Translations under genes and position numbers: made by a program
Shown here: positions 10,908 through 21,591 of the stretch, one piece after another
Layout of the letters: each line of letters opens with the position of its first letter
How positions within the stretch are numbered: position 1 is the stretch's first letter
Origin: Yponomeuta sedellus
Taxonomy: Eukaryota > Arthropoda > Insecta > Lepidoptera > Yponomeutidae
Direction: 5' to 3'
DNA length: 64,000 nucleotides
Assembly: GCA_934045075.1 (NCBI GenBank)
Contig: OW203722.1
Span: forward strand, 21,908,429 to 21,972,428
Notes under the pieces: model-generated
What the model was told of the DNA's origin: nothing
The model's database searches: none
Seen by the model: only the letters and a program-made list of their open reading frames with translations

Positions 10908-11178
10908 CCGAGCGCGCTCGAGACCCGAACCGACTGATTGGAATCAATCACTTGAGTTAAGCAACAACAGGCGCGGTCAGGTGCGGGATGGAGGACCGTC
11001 CCGTGACTACTGCTAGTGGCATTTTTCCGAGCGCTTTCGTGCTTCGCAAGGAACGTTAAGCCGGGTGCCGGCTGTCATGTAATAGAAGTCGTTAAGCCAT
11101 GTCAGAGGCCTTATGGGCGGCTTGATAACTTCTGACAGTAAGGCCCGCCACTGTCTCAATCCTCCACCCACGAGGATA
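10908..11178 (+). repeat. Family C SINE, 3' truncated
   Basis: 5S-like part at 10940-11010 is well preserved (GAGTTAAGCAACAACAGGCG). The copy stops after TCAATCCTCCACCCACG, so the last ~100 bases including the CAGCAGTGG tail are absent. Confidence 0.8.
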
Positions 11179-11574
11179 CAATCCTGCTCTTCGTGGATAC
11201 GACCCCGAGATACACCCGATCCAAAAGTACTGACGTATTCAATAGTAACAATAAGCTACAATTCGGATTGTAAGGATTTGATCTTTTTCTTCTATTCTCT
11301 TCAAATTGAACCCACTTTGTTGATTGCATTGTGGTTCTCTAAGGATTAATCAAGGTATTTTAACAATACTAGCACTTTGTAAGCAAAATAAGATCTCTGC
11401 GCACAGTACAAAATAAAACAAAAACCGACTATTTAAACTTGTAAAGGTAATTTTAATGCTAAAGTATCCAAAAAAATTATCTTCAATGTAAGATGAAAAT
11501 GTATTTTTTACTCTTATTTTAATTATTTCACAGTTCCATAAAGTACCCCTTATGAGCTCATTAATTAACTATGC

Positions 11575-11822
11575 ATAAAAAAACCCAAATTCTTTCCGCG
11601 GGTGTCGAAAAAGACGACTAATGGTCACAAACCGGGGGGTGGGCAGCAGCAGCTGCAGTACAATTCCACCGAACTGCGATCCCCAACCCGCATGCCCAGC
11701 ATGGGGATTATGGGCATTACTCCCAATGATGGCACAACCTTGCGCTATGGAGCTCATCAGGGGGGGGGGGGGGGGCTATGTCTAGCAGCGGACTAATATA
11801 GCCTGAAGAAGAAGAAGAAAAA
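11575..11822 (+). repeat. Family D repeat with internal G16 run
   Basis: Forward copy: CGCGGGTGTCGAAAAAGACG, then GCGATCCCCAACCCGCATGC, ending GCCTGAAGAAGAAGAA. The usual AGGGGAGGGC is replaced by 16 consecutive G at 11760-11775. It ends about 70 bp before the exon C acceptor. Confidence 0.82.
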
Positions 11823-11893
11823 AAACAAGTTACCTTTAGCTAAGGACCACACCAGTCCACTTCAAACTAGCTAACTTTTTTTTTAATCCACAG

Positions 11894-12048
11894 TTCGACC
11901 ACTCAGCGTCGAGATCCTGTCGCGAGAGCAGCCACTGTCAGTAGGGCGGATGGCGGAGATCAGCTGCCAGGCTACGGGGGCGCGCCCACCGGCCAAAATA
12001 ACCTGGCTGCTCGGTGGTAGCCAACTGAATGCGGTTGCTAAGCAACAG
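11894..12048 (+). CDS. Sidestep-family exon C: first half of Ig3
   Basis: Acceptor TTTAATCCACAG. The first two bases complete a Leu codon, then RPLSVEILSREQPLSVGR and AEISCQATGARPPAKITWLL, showing the first Ig3 cysteine and the core tryptophan. The donor is CAG|GTGAGG after a complete codon, so the intron inside Ig3 is phase 0. This differs from the phase 1 intron inside Ig2 but matches those inside Ig4 and Ig5. Confidence 0.93.
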
Positions 12049-12283
12049 GTGAGGCGAAAACAATTGGATTTCGAAACGAATGAAAGCTGAAACCAGATTT
12101 TTCTTCTTTTTTGTTTGATTTTATGGCATCTAGTGCTACAATTTTTTTTTTGTAAAAATAACCCGATACCTATTCATAAACTGTCAAATTAAATTATTAA
12201 AAGAAGGAAAAAGGAAAAGTTCAAAGCAGAACAAAACAAGTGAAACTTCAGTCTGAAAATTAAGAAATGTATTGTTATACACC

Positions 12284-12474
12284 GACCTCTGTAGCGTAGC
12301 GGTAGCGCGTCTGCCTACCATGCAAGAGGTCCCGGGTTCGAATCCCGGCTGGAAACAAAAAAAAAAATATCCCAGGTCTTGGATGTTTACATGTTTGTGA
12401 TGTCGTTGTTTCTGGTTCCCACAATACAGGGTATGCAGGGCACGATGCTTGTATTTAAATGTTATGTTATGTTA
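12284..12474 (+). repeat. Family B SINE, near full length
   Basis: Head 12285-12357 with A box GTAGCGTAGCGGTAGCG and B box GGGTTCGAATCCCGG, an A-rich stretch, then the body CCCAGGTCTTGGATGTTTAC and a tail near 12474. Confidence 0.88.
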
Positions 12475-13269
12475 AAAAGCTTATTTAACTATTAAATTGC
12501 AATTTAATAAATTACAATGTTAAATTAATCCATGTATCTTTGTTTTCAATTAACTGATTGAGCTACTTAATTTCTAAAATAATAGATTTATGTACATCTA
12601 AAAACCTGTACATATTGTAAGCACGATTTCTAAAATCATACAAATTTTTGATCAGTATTATATCACAACAAGCTATAAAATTTTCTGTAAGGCCCACGAA
12701 TTGACAAACTTGACAAATAAAACCTAAACGCAAAGTTGATCTAGGAAATCCATAGAAAGTCCACAAACGTAATAGCCTTCTCCAGGAATCCGTGTAGATA
12801 AAAAGGAATGTACAAGTGGGGTAACTATGCATTTGGATTCGTCCGTCATTTCGAGAAACTTTTTTTAAATAGAGAGATTTTTTAAAAACCTATTTAGAGG
12901 CTAAAAGAGATTAGATTAGAAATCTTTATTGTACACACCAGAAAACAAAATAGATTTGAGAAGAAGAGAAGAGATTTTTTTCGAAATAAAAAAGTGAAGT
13001 TTTTAGAAAGGTTTTTTTAGTTGAATCTTAACATAAGATTTATATAATAAATAAAAAAGGCATGTAAGTGTGCTTAGTGGCCTAAAACTTTCTGAAATAT
13101 TTGTAATTTCCCTTAAAATATACTCATCTAAATATATCTCATCTCATCTTGTCTTATCAAGTATGTCACTTAAGTGTGTAGACAAAGCAGTAATTTAGAT
13201 GTTTTTGACAAATCTTCTCTTTTGAAAAGTTCGATATGGTTACCCTAAACGCTCATTTTCAACCAACAG
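12475..13269. other. Rest of intron C with repeat scraps
   Basis: Mostly AT-rich DNA with no exon. 12889-12905 is the end of a family A repeat (ACCTATTTAGAGGCTAAA), followed at 12908-12945 by a family L fragment (AATCTTTATTGTACACACCA, reverse). An 89-codon minus frame at 12563-12832 matches nothing I know. Confidence 0.5.
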
Positions 13270-13414
13270 GATTCAGAAAATGGCAACGAAACTCAATCGG
13301 TGCTGCAATTGACTCCTTTGAAAGAGCACAATGGACAGATCCTCACTTGCAGAGCAGAGCATCCACACCTTAATCACTCAGCCATTGAGAGCAGGCTACC
13401 ACTGAATATATATT
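13270..13414 (+). CDS. Sidestep-family exon D: second half of Ig3
   Basis: Acceptor ACCAACAG, phase 0. It reads DSENGNETQSVLQLTPLKEH then GQILTCRAEHPHLNHS, with the second Ig3 cysteine in LTCRAEHP, a motif well kept in Sidestep Ig3. N-glycosylation motifs NET and NHS are present. It ends LNIY plus one base before GTAAGT (phase 1, Ig3/Ig4 border). It is only 145 nt. Confidence 0.92.
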
Positions 13415-13534
13415 GTAAGTTATTTTATCATTCAGAATGTTGTATTATATGACGTTGTATATAATTCTGTGGGGGTCATATTTTGTAGTAACTTATATCG
13501 TGAAATGGAAAACCAATTACGTACTTCGGTAATT

Positions 13535-13820
13535 CCTACATACAAGCTCGTGTTAATGTTAGCGTCTTTAAGTAGTTAATATATTTAACTTTTCGAGAAC
13601 ATTCGAAGTAAGACTATTTGGTAAGTTCAGGGTTGACTTCGATAAAACCACAAATTAGAAAGTTATGACTTAAAATATTAAAAAATACTTCTGCGGTTCC
13701 TACAAACGAGCTCGTCTTAAAGTTAGCGTATAAGTAGTTAATTTATTTAATTTTTCGAGAACATTCGAGGTTCTAAGACTATTTTGTAAGTACGGAGTTG
13801 ACTTCGCCAAAAATAATAAC
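13535..13820 (+). repeat. Diverged two-copy tandem duplication, period ~164 bp
   Basis: Blocks such as CCTACATACAAGCTCG, TAAGTAGTTAAT and TTTTTCGAGAACATTCGAGG recur about 164 bases apart (first unit from 13535, second from 13699). The copies differ by many substitutions and small gaps, so the duplication is old. Confidence 0.75.
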
Positions 13821-14539
13821 GTATTAGATACCTGCTTAAAGAAGACATAATTTTTGTCATTTGAATGCCCGGTACAGGAACATTAGTCACTTAATCAACG
13901 ACTTTTAAAGTTTGCATTAGATAACTTTAACCTAATTGAATAAAATTATTAAAGATTAAACAATGAACCAATTATGCGTGAAATCACACATTACTGAGAT
14001 AAAATAAATTTTGGTTACAGCATAACAAAGAAAAAGGCATTTACTGTAGGTATACGTTGCGAGTTTCAAAAAGGTTTGTTATCAATTTACTGAGAAATTA
14101 GCAAAGTAAAAAAAACAATGTATGATTATAGTTAAGCAATCATTTTCAAACAAATCAGTAGGACGTGGATAGCTCTTAAAATATTATGAAAAAGTTTTTT
14201 TACTACATGAAACGTATGCACATAAAACTTATAGAAAACTCGAAAGCAACTTTAAAGAATTTTTAATCTAACCATTCGGGACTATGTAAATGCCAAATGG
14301 GAATATTTATTGGCATTTTCATAGTCCCGTTTTCAAAAATTAGATATGAAGTAGAAAAATAATGAAAGAAGTAAAAAACTTAGAAAATGTTGATTGATCG
14401 GTCGGCAACCTATACCTAAAGATTTATTAGAGTTTTCGTCAAAACAGTATCTAACAGCTGTGACAAAATTGATCAGTGTTTTAGGATAAGGTGTCAACCA
14501 TGTTCTAATAATAGGCGTCAGGTGTGAGTTCGTGAATAC
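13821..14539. other. Intron D, AT-rich, nothing recognised
   Basis: No exon or named repeat. 14275-14330 holds a weak inverted pair (GGGACTATGTAAATGCC against GGCATTTTCATAGTCCC). Confidence 0.5.
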
Positions 14540-15148
14540 AGGGTGTCTCATTCAAATCGGTCAGTATGGGAAAGTCTGAAACTATAAGACATACGAAGAT
14601 CTGTTCTGAGGAACCATGTCATCGATTTTAATAACAAGAAAAACTGCATTCATACATTTAAAAAAACATCTGTAGGTACTCCGTTCGGGAATCGAACCCG
14701 GTGGTTTTGAAAAAAAAAACCTACACTATTTATATTTAGATATCGATTGTGTAGGTCTTAAGCAGTAAATGTCTGTATGAAACATGATGTCTAAAATGAA
14801 TAAAATGCATTGTTAATTTATTTTAGTAGGTGCTCGAAGTGACCACCGCCTTTTTCAATACAATATTCAACACGTTAAGGTAACGATCATTATCTTTAAA
14901 TAAGTATCTACATACTTATTTCAAGTGGGCTTTTCAATTGATTGTTAGTGTTTGATTAATAGAGGTTTTTTTTTTTCAAAAAAACCGGGTTTGATTCCCG
15001 AACGGAGTACAGATGTTTTTTAAAATGTATGAATGCAGTTTTTCTTGTTATTAAAATCGATGACATGGTTCCTCAGAACAGATCTTCGTAAGTCTTATAG
15101 TTTCAGACTTTCCCATACTGACCGATTTGAATGAGACTCTCTGTATAT
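14540..15148. repeat. Foldback element, ~185-bp inverted arms
   Basis: Left arm about 14541-14730 and right arm about 14964-15144 are inverted copies with few mismatches. The outer ends read TACAG.G.GTCTCATTCAAAT in both directions. Near the inner end of each arm is a tRNA-like B box (GGGTTCGATTCCCGAACGG type). The 230-bp middle is unique here. It is either a non-autonomous DNA element or an inverted SINE pair. Confidence 0.8.
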
Positions 15149-15154
15149 TACATA

Positions 15155-15335
15155 CTAGCTGACCCAGCGAACTTCGTACCGCCTAGCATTGATTTTTCTC
15201 TCCGTAAAAACTATCCTCGTACTTCAAGGAATATTCTCAAATATATTATATTCTGAAAGAATTATCAAAATCGGTTCAGCTGATCTCAAGATTTTCGCTA
15301 CCAACACATTCAGCGATTCATTTTTATATTATAAA
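15155..15335 (-). mobile_element. Helitron-like non-autonomous element, reverse copy
   Basis: Begins with CTAGCTGACCCAGCGAACTTC, the complement of the 3' end of the two elements at 39222-39586, and ends with ATTCATTTTTATATTATAAA, the complement of their 5' end but without a clean TC. Internal blocks also match (CTCCGTAAAAACTATCC, TTCAAGGAATATTC). No coding capacity. Confidence 0.75.
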
Positions 15336-15339
15336 TATT

Positions 15340-15400
15340 CACAAACTCACACCTGTATCCCAGAGGGGTAAGCAGAGACAAGGTTCTGCCACTTGCTATT
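15340..15400 (-). repeat. Family F fragment
   Basis: CACACCTGTATCCCAGAGG then GGTAAGCAGAGACAAGG and CTGCCACTTG: the start of the repeat seen best at 35268-35412. Confidence 0.7.
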
Positions 15401-15870
15401 ATTCTAATACATCGTTTTTGTAACGTATTATGTAGGCAGATACGATATGTAGCTGACGTGTAAATAGGTTCAAGGTAGCTTGTTATTTACCAAATCAAAA
15501 TTTCAAATATAGGTGGTTATCGGATTTAATTAATACAATCAAAACCCTAAATTATGAAAAGGTCACTCGAGCAACTATTCCGTCTACTTGAGTTTCTCTT
15601 AATTATAATTTGAATAATTGGATTGGAGCTACGTGTTATTATTTATAAGTAGGCACAAACGAAATGTCACAAGTATTCCTGGAAAGCGCTCAAGGGTTTG
15701 TTGAGGTATTTTGATCTAATTAGTTGGGTTTATACCTAAGGGCTCTTACTATCTTATGTTACAAATGTTGGAACAACGAAAACCCGGTAACACAGCTTCT
15801 AAAACATATAAATAGCGAAGACAGTATTGTACCCAAAAAGTTATATGTTATTCATTACTTTATTACAATT
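15401..15870. other. Intron D, unassigned part
   Basis: AT-rich; no exon and no named repeat recognised before the family B copy at 15871. Confidence 0.5.
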
Positions 15871-16060
15871 GACAACCTCTGTGGCATAGCGGTAGCGCAT
15901 CTACCTATCATGCAAGATGTCCCGGGTTCAAATCCCGGCTGGGAACAAAAAAAAACCCCAGGTCTTGGATGTTTACATGTTTGTGATGTCGTTGTTTTTG
16001 GTTCCCACGACACAGGGTATCCTAGTGTGGGGCCATAAGCAATGTATGTGCCTGTGTGTA
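15871..16060 (+). repeat. Family B SINE, host of a later insertion
   Basis: Head 15871-15945 (A box GCATAGCGGTAGCGC, B box GGGTTCAAATCCCGG), body GGTCTTGGATGTTTACATG, tail near 16072. A family C element inserted into this tail. Confidence 0.87.
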
Positions 16061-16072
16061 AATGTTAAATGT

Positions 16073-16311
16073 TATCGTTATCAACCCTTGTATGTCCCCA
16101 CTGCTGGGGCACGGGTCTTTTCCTGCATCGCAGGAAGGTTAGGCCTTACTCCACCACGGGGGCCAAGTCCGGGTTGGCGGAGGGTTGTAAGACAGTGGCG
16201 GGTCTTACTGTCAGAAGTTATCAAGCCGCCCATAAGGCCTCTGACATGGCTTGACGACTGCCATTATATGACAGCCAGCACCAACGGCTTAACGTGCCTT
16301 GCGAAGCACGG
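16073..16311 (-). repeat. Family C SINE, 5' truncated, with 12-bp target duplication
   Basis: The repeat lies between two copies of AATGTTAAATGT (16061-16072 and 16312-16323). Its 3' tail is intact, but it stops before the 5S-like part. This pattern, intact 3' end plus 5' truncation plus target duplication, is what target-primed reverse transcription produces. Confidence 0.9.
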
Positions 16312-16541
16312 AATGTTAAATGTAAAAAAGTTAATCGTAATATCATACCTAGCTCAATATATTTGAAATAAAGCTAGAACTAAACGTAGTTTTGGACCTG
16401 CAATCTAGTTGAACTACTTCAGGGACAAACTCATACCTCAGAGAATTTTAAAGTACCATGTAATCAATTGAAACTCGACTTTAGATTGGACTCCCGAAAG
16501 GTGAATTTCGCTAACGCCTGTAAAATTTCCTTATATAATAG

Positions 16542-16672
16542 ACGTACCAGTGGCTACGATGCAGCTGGGAGCAAAGATGAACCCCAACGATATTGAAGAA
16601 GGAGACGACGTGTACTTCGGTTGCGAGGTCGACGCAAACCCGCCCGCTTATAAAGTGGTTTGGGAGCATAAT
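16542..16672 (+). CDS. Sidestep-family exon E: first half of Ig4
   Basis: Acceptor TATATAATAG, with a weak pyrimidine tract. The first two bases complete a Tyr codon, then VPVATMQLGAKMNPNDIEEG and DDVYFGCEVDANPPAYKVVW, with the first Ig4 cysteine and the core tryptophan; 'CxVxANPP' is a hallmark of this family. The donor AAT|GTGAGT gives a phase 0 intron inside Ig4. Family C sequence ends 230 bp upstream. Confidence 0.92.
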
Positions 16673-16914
16673 GTGAGTCAACACATTGAGTGCCGTTTTA
16701 TTTTTGTCGCGTTATATTGTACAAAGGCGATGTGAAGTGAAGAGTGTTTGCTGAAGTGTGTGGGTAGGAGATATGATTTCTTTGTTAGGTTTTGTTGTGG
16801 AATGCGTCGTATTAAGGGCTCGGGCTGATATTGTGACGTAAGTCACAGTTTGACGTTCTATATCAGTTTTGTTTAGTCACTTGAAAGTTCTGATATTGAA
16901 AGGTTATAGAGTGG

Positions 16915-17008
16915 TGTCGTCGTAGTGGTCCCTTCACCCATCTAGTGTGGGTGGAGATGCCACTGGACGCTGTATAAATCATCTCATTAAGTAGATTCAA
17001 ATGGCCTA
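16915..17008 (+). repeat. Family E SINE 3' fragment
   Basis: GTAGTGGTCCCTTCACCCAT, CACTGGACGCTGTATAAATC and CATCTCATTAAGTAGAT are the last third of family E in forward orientation. Confidence 0.8.
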
Positions 17009-17164
17009 TTTTATAATAGAGTGGTACATAGAAAATTGTATCAGAGCCGTTTGCAAGTTAGTTATTAACGGAATACTGTGATTACTTTACCACGTATAAA
17101 CAGCAACTGTTACTGCTTAATAAGTAACCCATATGTTCACAACATAGATTTCTGGTTTAATATT

Positions 17165-17400
17165 TAGACGGTCTCGGTGGCGCAGCAGTTTGGCACGCTG
17201 ATTATAAAACCGAAGGTCTCGGGTTCGATCCCCGGGCGGGTCAAACTAGGAAACGAACTTTTCTAGTATGTCTCGGGTCTGGTTATATAGGTATCTTGGA
17301 TGTTATTGATATATTTATTGAATTAAATATATCGTCGAGTTAGCACCTGTTACTCAATACATTTAGTTGTACTTAGTGTGGGACTGACGAGATCTGTGTT
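17165..17400 (+). repeat. Another tRNA-derived SINE
   Basis: Head 17168-17243 has an A box (GGTGGCGCAGCAGTTTGG) and B box (GGGTTCGATCCCCGG). The following body (TAGTATGTCTCGGGTCTGG) is unlike families A, B and E. The anticodon arm does not fold cleanly, so it is not called a tRNA gene. Confidence 0.7.
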
Positions 17401-18398
17401 GTATGTCCATGAATATTTATTTACTTATGTATTTTTTATCACATTACAAAAAAAAAACAATTCTTACAGCGCCAATATTGATGATGATAATTTTAGCAGT
17501 GGGTTTGATTTGCTTTTATTATAAGTTTTTTTCGCGATTTCCTAGCTGTACCTCCAGTAAAAGTACTTTGATTGCATTGATTGATTGTCTTGATTGCAAT
17601 ACCAAGGCGATAATGAAATTGGGATGAACTAAACTAAAACTAACAAAATTCTCACGTAAAACCGAAAACTGTTACGCATATACCTATATGAACTCACTAT
17701 GAGTAAAACTCAAAAATTGCAAAAAGACAATATCTTTCTCGCGATAAAATTATCACCTGCTAGATTTAGTTGTAGATATATAGATAGATAACTTTATGTG
17801 AGGTTCCTATCATCTGATTTGTACCAAAAGAACTTTATTAAAAGCTGTTTGTGTTGAAGAGTTGTTTTCGGATGTATACTTGGATATGGTTACACACTTC
17901 GATCAAACTTCAAAACAATGTAAAAAATTCGAGACGCTAAACGGCTTTAAATGCTACTAAAACAATACTCGTGAATATTACAGAAACAATCCGTTGAAAT
18001 GATAAACTAAATAGGTTTTATAAATAGCCTCTAAATAGGTTTTTAAAAATGATAAACTAAGTTGAAACAAACTATTATAAATCGCAATGACATTGTTTGC
18101 AACACCAAACATTGCTAAAGAAATGAAAGCAAACTAATTTAAAACAAGACTTAAAGTACAATGTAAGCGCGACTGCGAGATGAAAATATAAAACGTTCAC
18201 GAGATTAAGCACTCGAGAAAGTAAAACAAGATATTGAAATAATAGAATTGGCAGGATTAAATCGACACTTTCTCTAAATCTTTAGATTTGGATAAACGTC
18301 ATCAGCCACGCACATGAAGCAATATCATATCTTTTGTGGTCATTCACGCCATAGCAGCGTCTCAAACATTTCGTTAGTGTACTAGACGTGAGACAGTA
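17401..18398. other. Intron E, AT-rich, nothing but a family A scrap
   Basis: About 1 kb without recognised exon. The only repeat seen is a family A end at 18025-18050 (AGCCTCTAAATAGGTTTTTA). Confidence 0.5.
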
Positions 18399-18409
18399 TC
18401 ATTATAATC

Positions 18410-18411
<2 letters not shown>

Positions 18412-18440
<29 letters not shown>

Positions 18441-19014
18441 TTGGCCTTTTTGCATCTACTTAATGAGATGATTTATATAGCGTCCAGTGGTATCTTCACT
18501 CACACTAGATGGGTGAAGGGACCACTCCGACGCTGTAGTGCCTGGATCATGGTTTTATAGATGGTGTAGGCTTGCCCAGCACCTATACCATCCTGACAGC
18601 TTAGTCGGCCTAGCCCACAGGAAAGACTAGTCAATACGTGCGGAGCCAACCAAGCCGCGGGTTTCCTCACGATGTTTTCCTTCACCGTTAGCGTGTGGTA
18701 TTGCGACTGCAAATTTGCAAATGTACGTAACTTTGAAATTAAGTGAAAGTGAAAGTGAAAAAAGTTTTATTTACCACACAAAAAATAAAAAATAATAATT
18801 ATTGTCACATGTTTGTGGTAAAAAGGAATGGGCTCAGCGTTATTGCCGTGACTGCATGCGTAGTCTCGGCGCTGGTTTTCAGCCCGTCCCTTTTAGTAAA
18901 TTGTTATTATTACATAATATTAAACAAAGTCATTGGTACATGCCCGCACTCGGGATCGAACCTGAGGCTCTCGCTTGCCAGTCTATGGTTCTACCCACTG
19001 AGCTACCACCGCTG
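18412..19014 (-). repeat. Family E SINE, full length, with 13-bp target duplication
   Basis: Flanked by TCATTATAATCAA at 18399-18411 and 19015-19027. In minus orientation the tRNA-like head is at 19014-18940 (B box complement GGGATCGAACCTGAGG), the body runs to about 18440, and the (TTA)n run at 18412-18440 is its 3' tail. An unrelated 181-bp segment sits inside it (18742-18922). Confidence 0.9.
18742..18922. mobile_element. 181-bp insertion inside the family E copy
   Basis: The family E copy at 40122-40512 runs straight from CTTTGAAATTA into AACAAAGTCATTGG. Here the same two blocks are separated by these 181 bases, which begin GTGAAAGTGAAAGTG. So the segment arrived later than the SINE. It has no coding capacity and I could not name it. 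Confidence 0.8.
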
Positions 19015-19027
19015 TCATTATAATCAA

Positions 19028-19594
19028 ACATTTAACGATATTGGGGGAAATTAAATATTAAACGGATTTAAAACACTGATGTAGTTTTATAAAATAAGAG
19101 ATTACCAATATTGTCAATAAAGTAAAAGATTATAACACTGCCTCCAGCCATTTTGACTGAAACGCACATCACACCGCGTGCCGTCACGCTTCGGTTAACA
19201 TTGGTAAGCTTTACCCGTGCTTTGTTGTGACTACTAATGATTGCGATGTTTGTTTACCTGGACGTGACGTCAGATTCGACGCCATAACACTTCGAGCTGT
19301 TTTCAGACAGATTAAAAATAAGTTTAGAAAAATGGCTTTAACCTTCATTAAGGAATAGACGTAACCAAAAACATTTTTTTTTTATTTCAATGCAAAGAAT
19401 TTACATTATGTTTGCTGAATGTCACTATAAAACGTAAACTGTTGCCTTCGGGCTATAGTATACTGGAGAAAAAAGCAGCGGAAAAAGAAACTACACTGAC
19501 CAACTTAAACTAAAGATTTTGTCAAATATCTTAAATTTAATACCCACATAAGTTGCTATGTATGTGCAAAATTTAACAAAACATTTTCTTTCAG
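19028..19594. other. Intron E, last part
   Basis: No repeat or exon recognised. The final bases ACATTTTCTTTCAG are the exon F acceptor. Confidence 0.5.
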
Positions 19595-19757
19595 GGAGTG
19601 CTACTGACGCATAGCATAAAAACCGGTATCATCCTAACCGGCAACACGAATCTGGCTCTCAGGAACGTGTCCAGACACCAAGCTGGCAAATACAGGTGCA
19701 TCGCCTCCAACGTTGAGGGCGACGGGAAGAGCCTGCCGCTGCCACTTCTAGTCGTTT
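19595..19757 (+). CDS. Sidestep-family exon F: second half of Ig4
   Basis: Strong acceptor TTTTCTTTCAG, phase 0. It reads GVLLTHSIKTGIILTGNTNL, ALRNVSRHQAGKYRCIASNV, then EGDGKSLPLPLLVV. It has the second Ig4 cysteine in YRCIASN and an N-glycosylation site NVS. It ends with one base of the next codon before GTAAGT (phase 1, Ig4/Ig5 border). Confidence 0.93.
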
Positions 19758-19990
19758 GTAAGTGCTTACGAAAAATGTTGAGTGTCAACGTCTCGACTGT
19801 GTTTTCAATTTCGGTTTATCCACCGGTTTCTCAACTGATATCTTGACTTATTTAATACCTAAGTATAATCTTATTATTTATTGTTTTGGAAAACACATGT
19901 TTTTTGTAGCCTATTTATATTTACCTAATGAAATTCTTAATTCAGAAATTAGCTCTAAAATGGCTTAAAATGACTTGATTTACTTTTGAG

Positions 19991-20061
19991 TGTGGCCTTA
20001 CCTTCTTGCGATGCAGGAAAAGATCCGTGCCCCAGCAGTAGGGGCATACAAAGAGTTGATA
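19991..20061 (+). repeat. Family C SINE 3' end only
   Basis: CCTTACCTTCTTGCGATGCA followed by GCCCCAGCAGTAGGGGCATA and GAGTTGATA. Only the last 70 bases of the family are present. Confidence 0.8.
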
Positions 20062-20536
20062 CATAGATAGCAAGAGAACACTTTAGTATACATAAAAAAG
20101 GAAATTACACACATATTTCTTAACCTAAGAGTACAGTCGGCAGCCTTAACACTAAAAGTGCTCTCTTTCAAACAACCTTTGGATAGACTGGAGATACACA
20201 TTTTATTGTACAGTTGATATAAGTTATAATATACGATTTGATTTGCTTTGACATCAAATTCATTAAGTTCATAAGTCATCGTCAACAAGAACAAAACACA
20301 CAAGAAACACAAAATATGGCACTATCTGCATTGTAACTGCAGCCATAAAACAGCGTAAAATTAAATGTTCCTCCATGCAGCGCATCCGACAGAACTAAAT
20401 TGAACAGCATGCAATAACACCCGACTCTCACACTCCGCGCTGCATAAAATCTAGCTCAGCGTTAGGTTGGAATGCTGTATCACAGTCTGGCAATAGGTAA
20501 CATAATTGGCCTTTAAGATACGATTAAAATACTGTA
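20062..20536. other. Intron F, unassigned part
   Basis: No exon or named repeat seen. Confidence 0.45.
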
Positions 20537-20882
20537 ACCTAGTCGAACCGAGTGATTGGAATCAATCACTTGAGTTAAGCAACAACAGGCGCGGTAAGGT
20601 GCCGTCCTGTGACTACCGCTAGTGGCATTTTTTCAAGCGCTTCCGTGTTTTGCAAGGCTCGTGAAGCCGTTCGTGCCGGCTGTCATGTAATGGCAGTCGT
20701 TAAGCCATATCAGAGGCCTCATGGGCGGCTTGATAACTTCTGACAGTAAGACCCGCCACTGCCTTACAACCCTCCACCAACCAGGATTTGGCCCTCGTGG
20801 TGGAGTATGGCCAAACCTTCTTGCGATGCAGGAAGAGACCCGTGTTCCAACAGTGGGGACATGCAAGGGTTGATATCGATAT
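20537..20882 (+). repeat. Family C SINE, near full length
   Basis: Starts TAACCTAGTCGAACCGAGTG and ends GGGTTGATATCGATA. A deletion in the 5S-like part removes the box C block (GGTAAGGTGCCGTCCTGTG instead of the GGATGGGTGACCG form). The rest follows the family. Confidence 0.85.
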
Positions 20883-20939
20883 ACGGTTAAAATAAAATTA
20901 ATTTTCATTTGTAACGTGTCTTCAAGCTACAAAAAAATA

Positions 20940-21395
20940 CACTTTTATCCCGGAGCGGTAGGCAGAGACCAGCACTCTGAGTGCTTCGTGCGAGTTTTTT
21001 AACTACTCGATCGCGTTAACGTAAACTCATATTTCTATGGCATCGAGGAAGCGCCACCTAGCGACAAGTATAGAAATTAAAATTGCTGAGTGCGAGTTGT
21101 AATGGTTTACGTTGAGAAGTGAACACATTTACCAGCCAAAACACGAATAAACGCGAGTGCAAGTTGTACTGTGACAGCGTTTTGCCAGTTTGAACGGTTA
21201 ACTTACTCATACTCACTACTCAATTCTCGATTAACGCGTTAGTAAAGATATTCGATTGGATCTGTCAAACTCGCACTAAGCACTCGGGCTTTGTTTGACA
21301 CTTGCCAAGATCCTGGCAGACCTTTGTCGCTTCATCAACATTCAATGGTCATTGCAAGCACGCACGCCTGTTTCGGGTACGTTTTGTATAGGCCT
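20940..21395 (-). repeat. Family F, split copy
   Basis: 20940-20990 carries the start (TTTTATCCCGGAGCGGTAGG) and 21300-21395 the rest (CTTGCCAAGATCCTGGCAGA, TCATTGCAAGCACGCACGCC). The 310 bp between are unrelated, so the copy was split by insertion or rearrangement. Confidence 0.65.
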
Positions 21396-21591
21396 TGGCT
21401 ACTATTACTACATAAGTAACTAAATAAGGGCTAGTCGAAACATGTAGGCTCGATCACAATGAAAGAAAGAATTAAACCTGAATCTCTGTGGTATTCATAC
21501 ACCTTAGGCCCACTTGCGTCAACCCGGGTTAGCGCATTTAACTCGAGTTAACCAGTTAACTCGAGTTATATGATTAAAAAGTTAAAATTAC

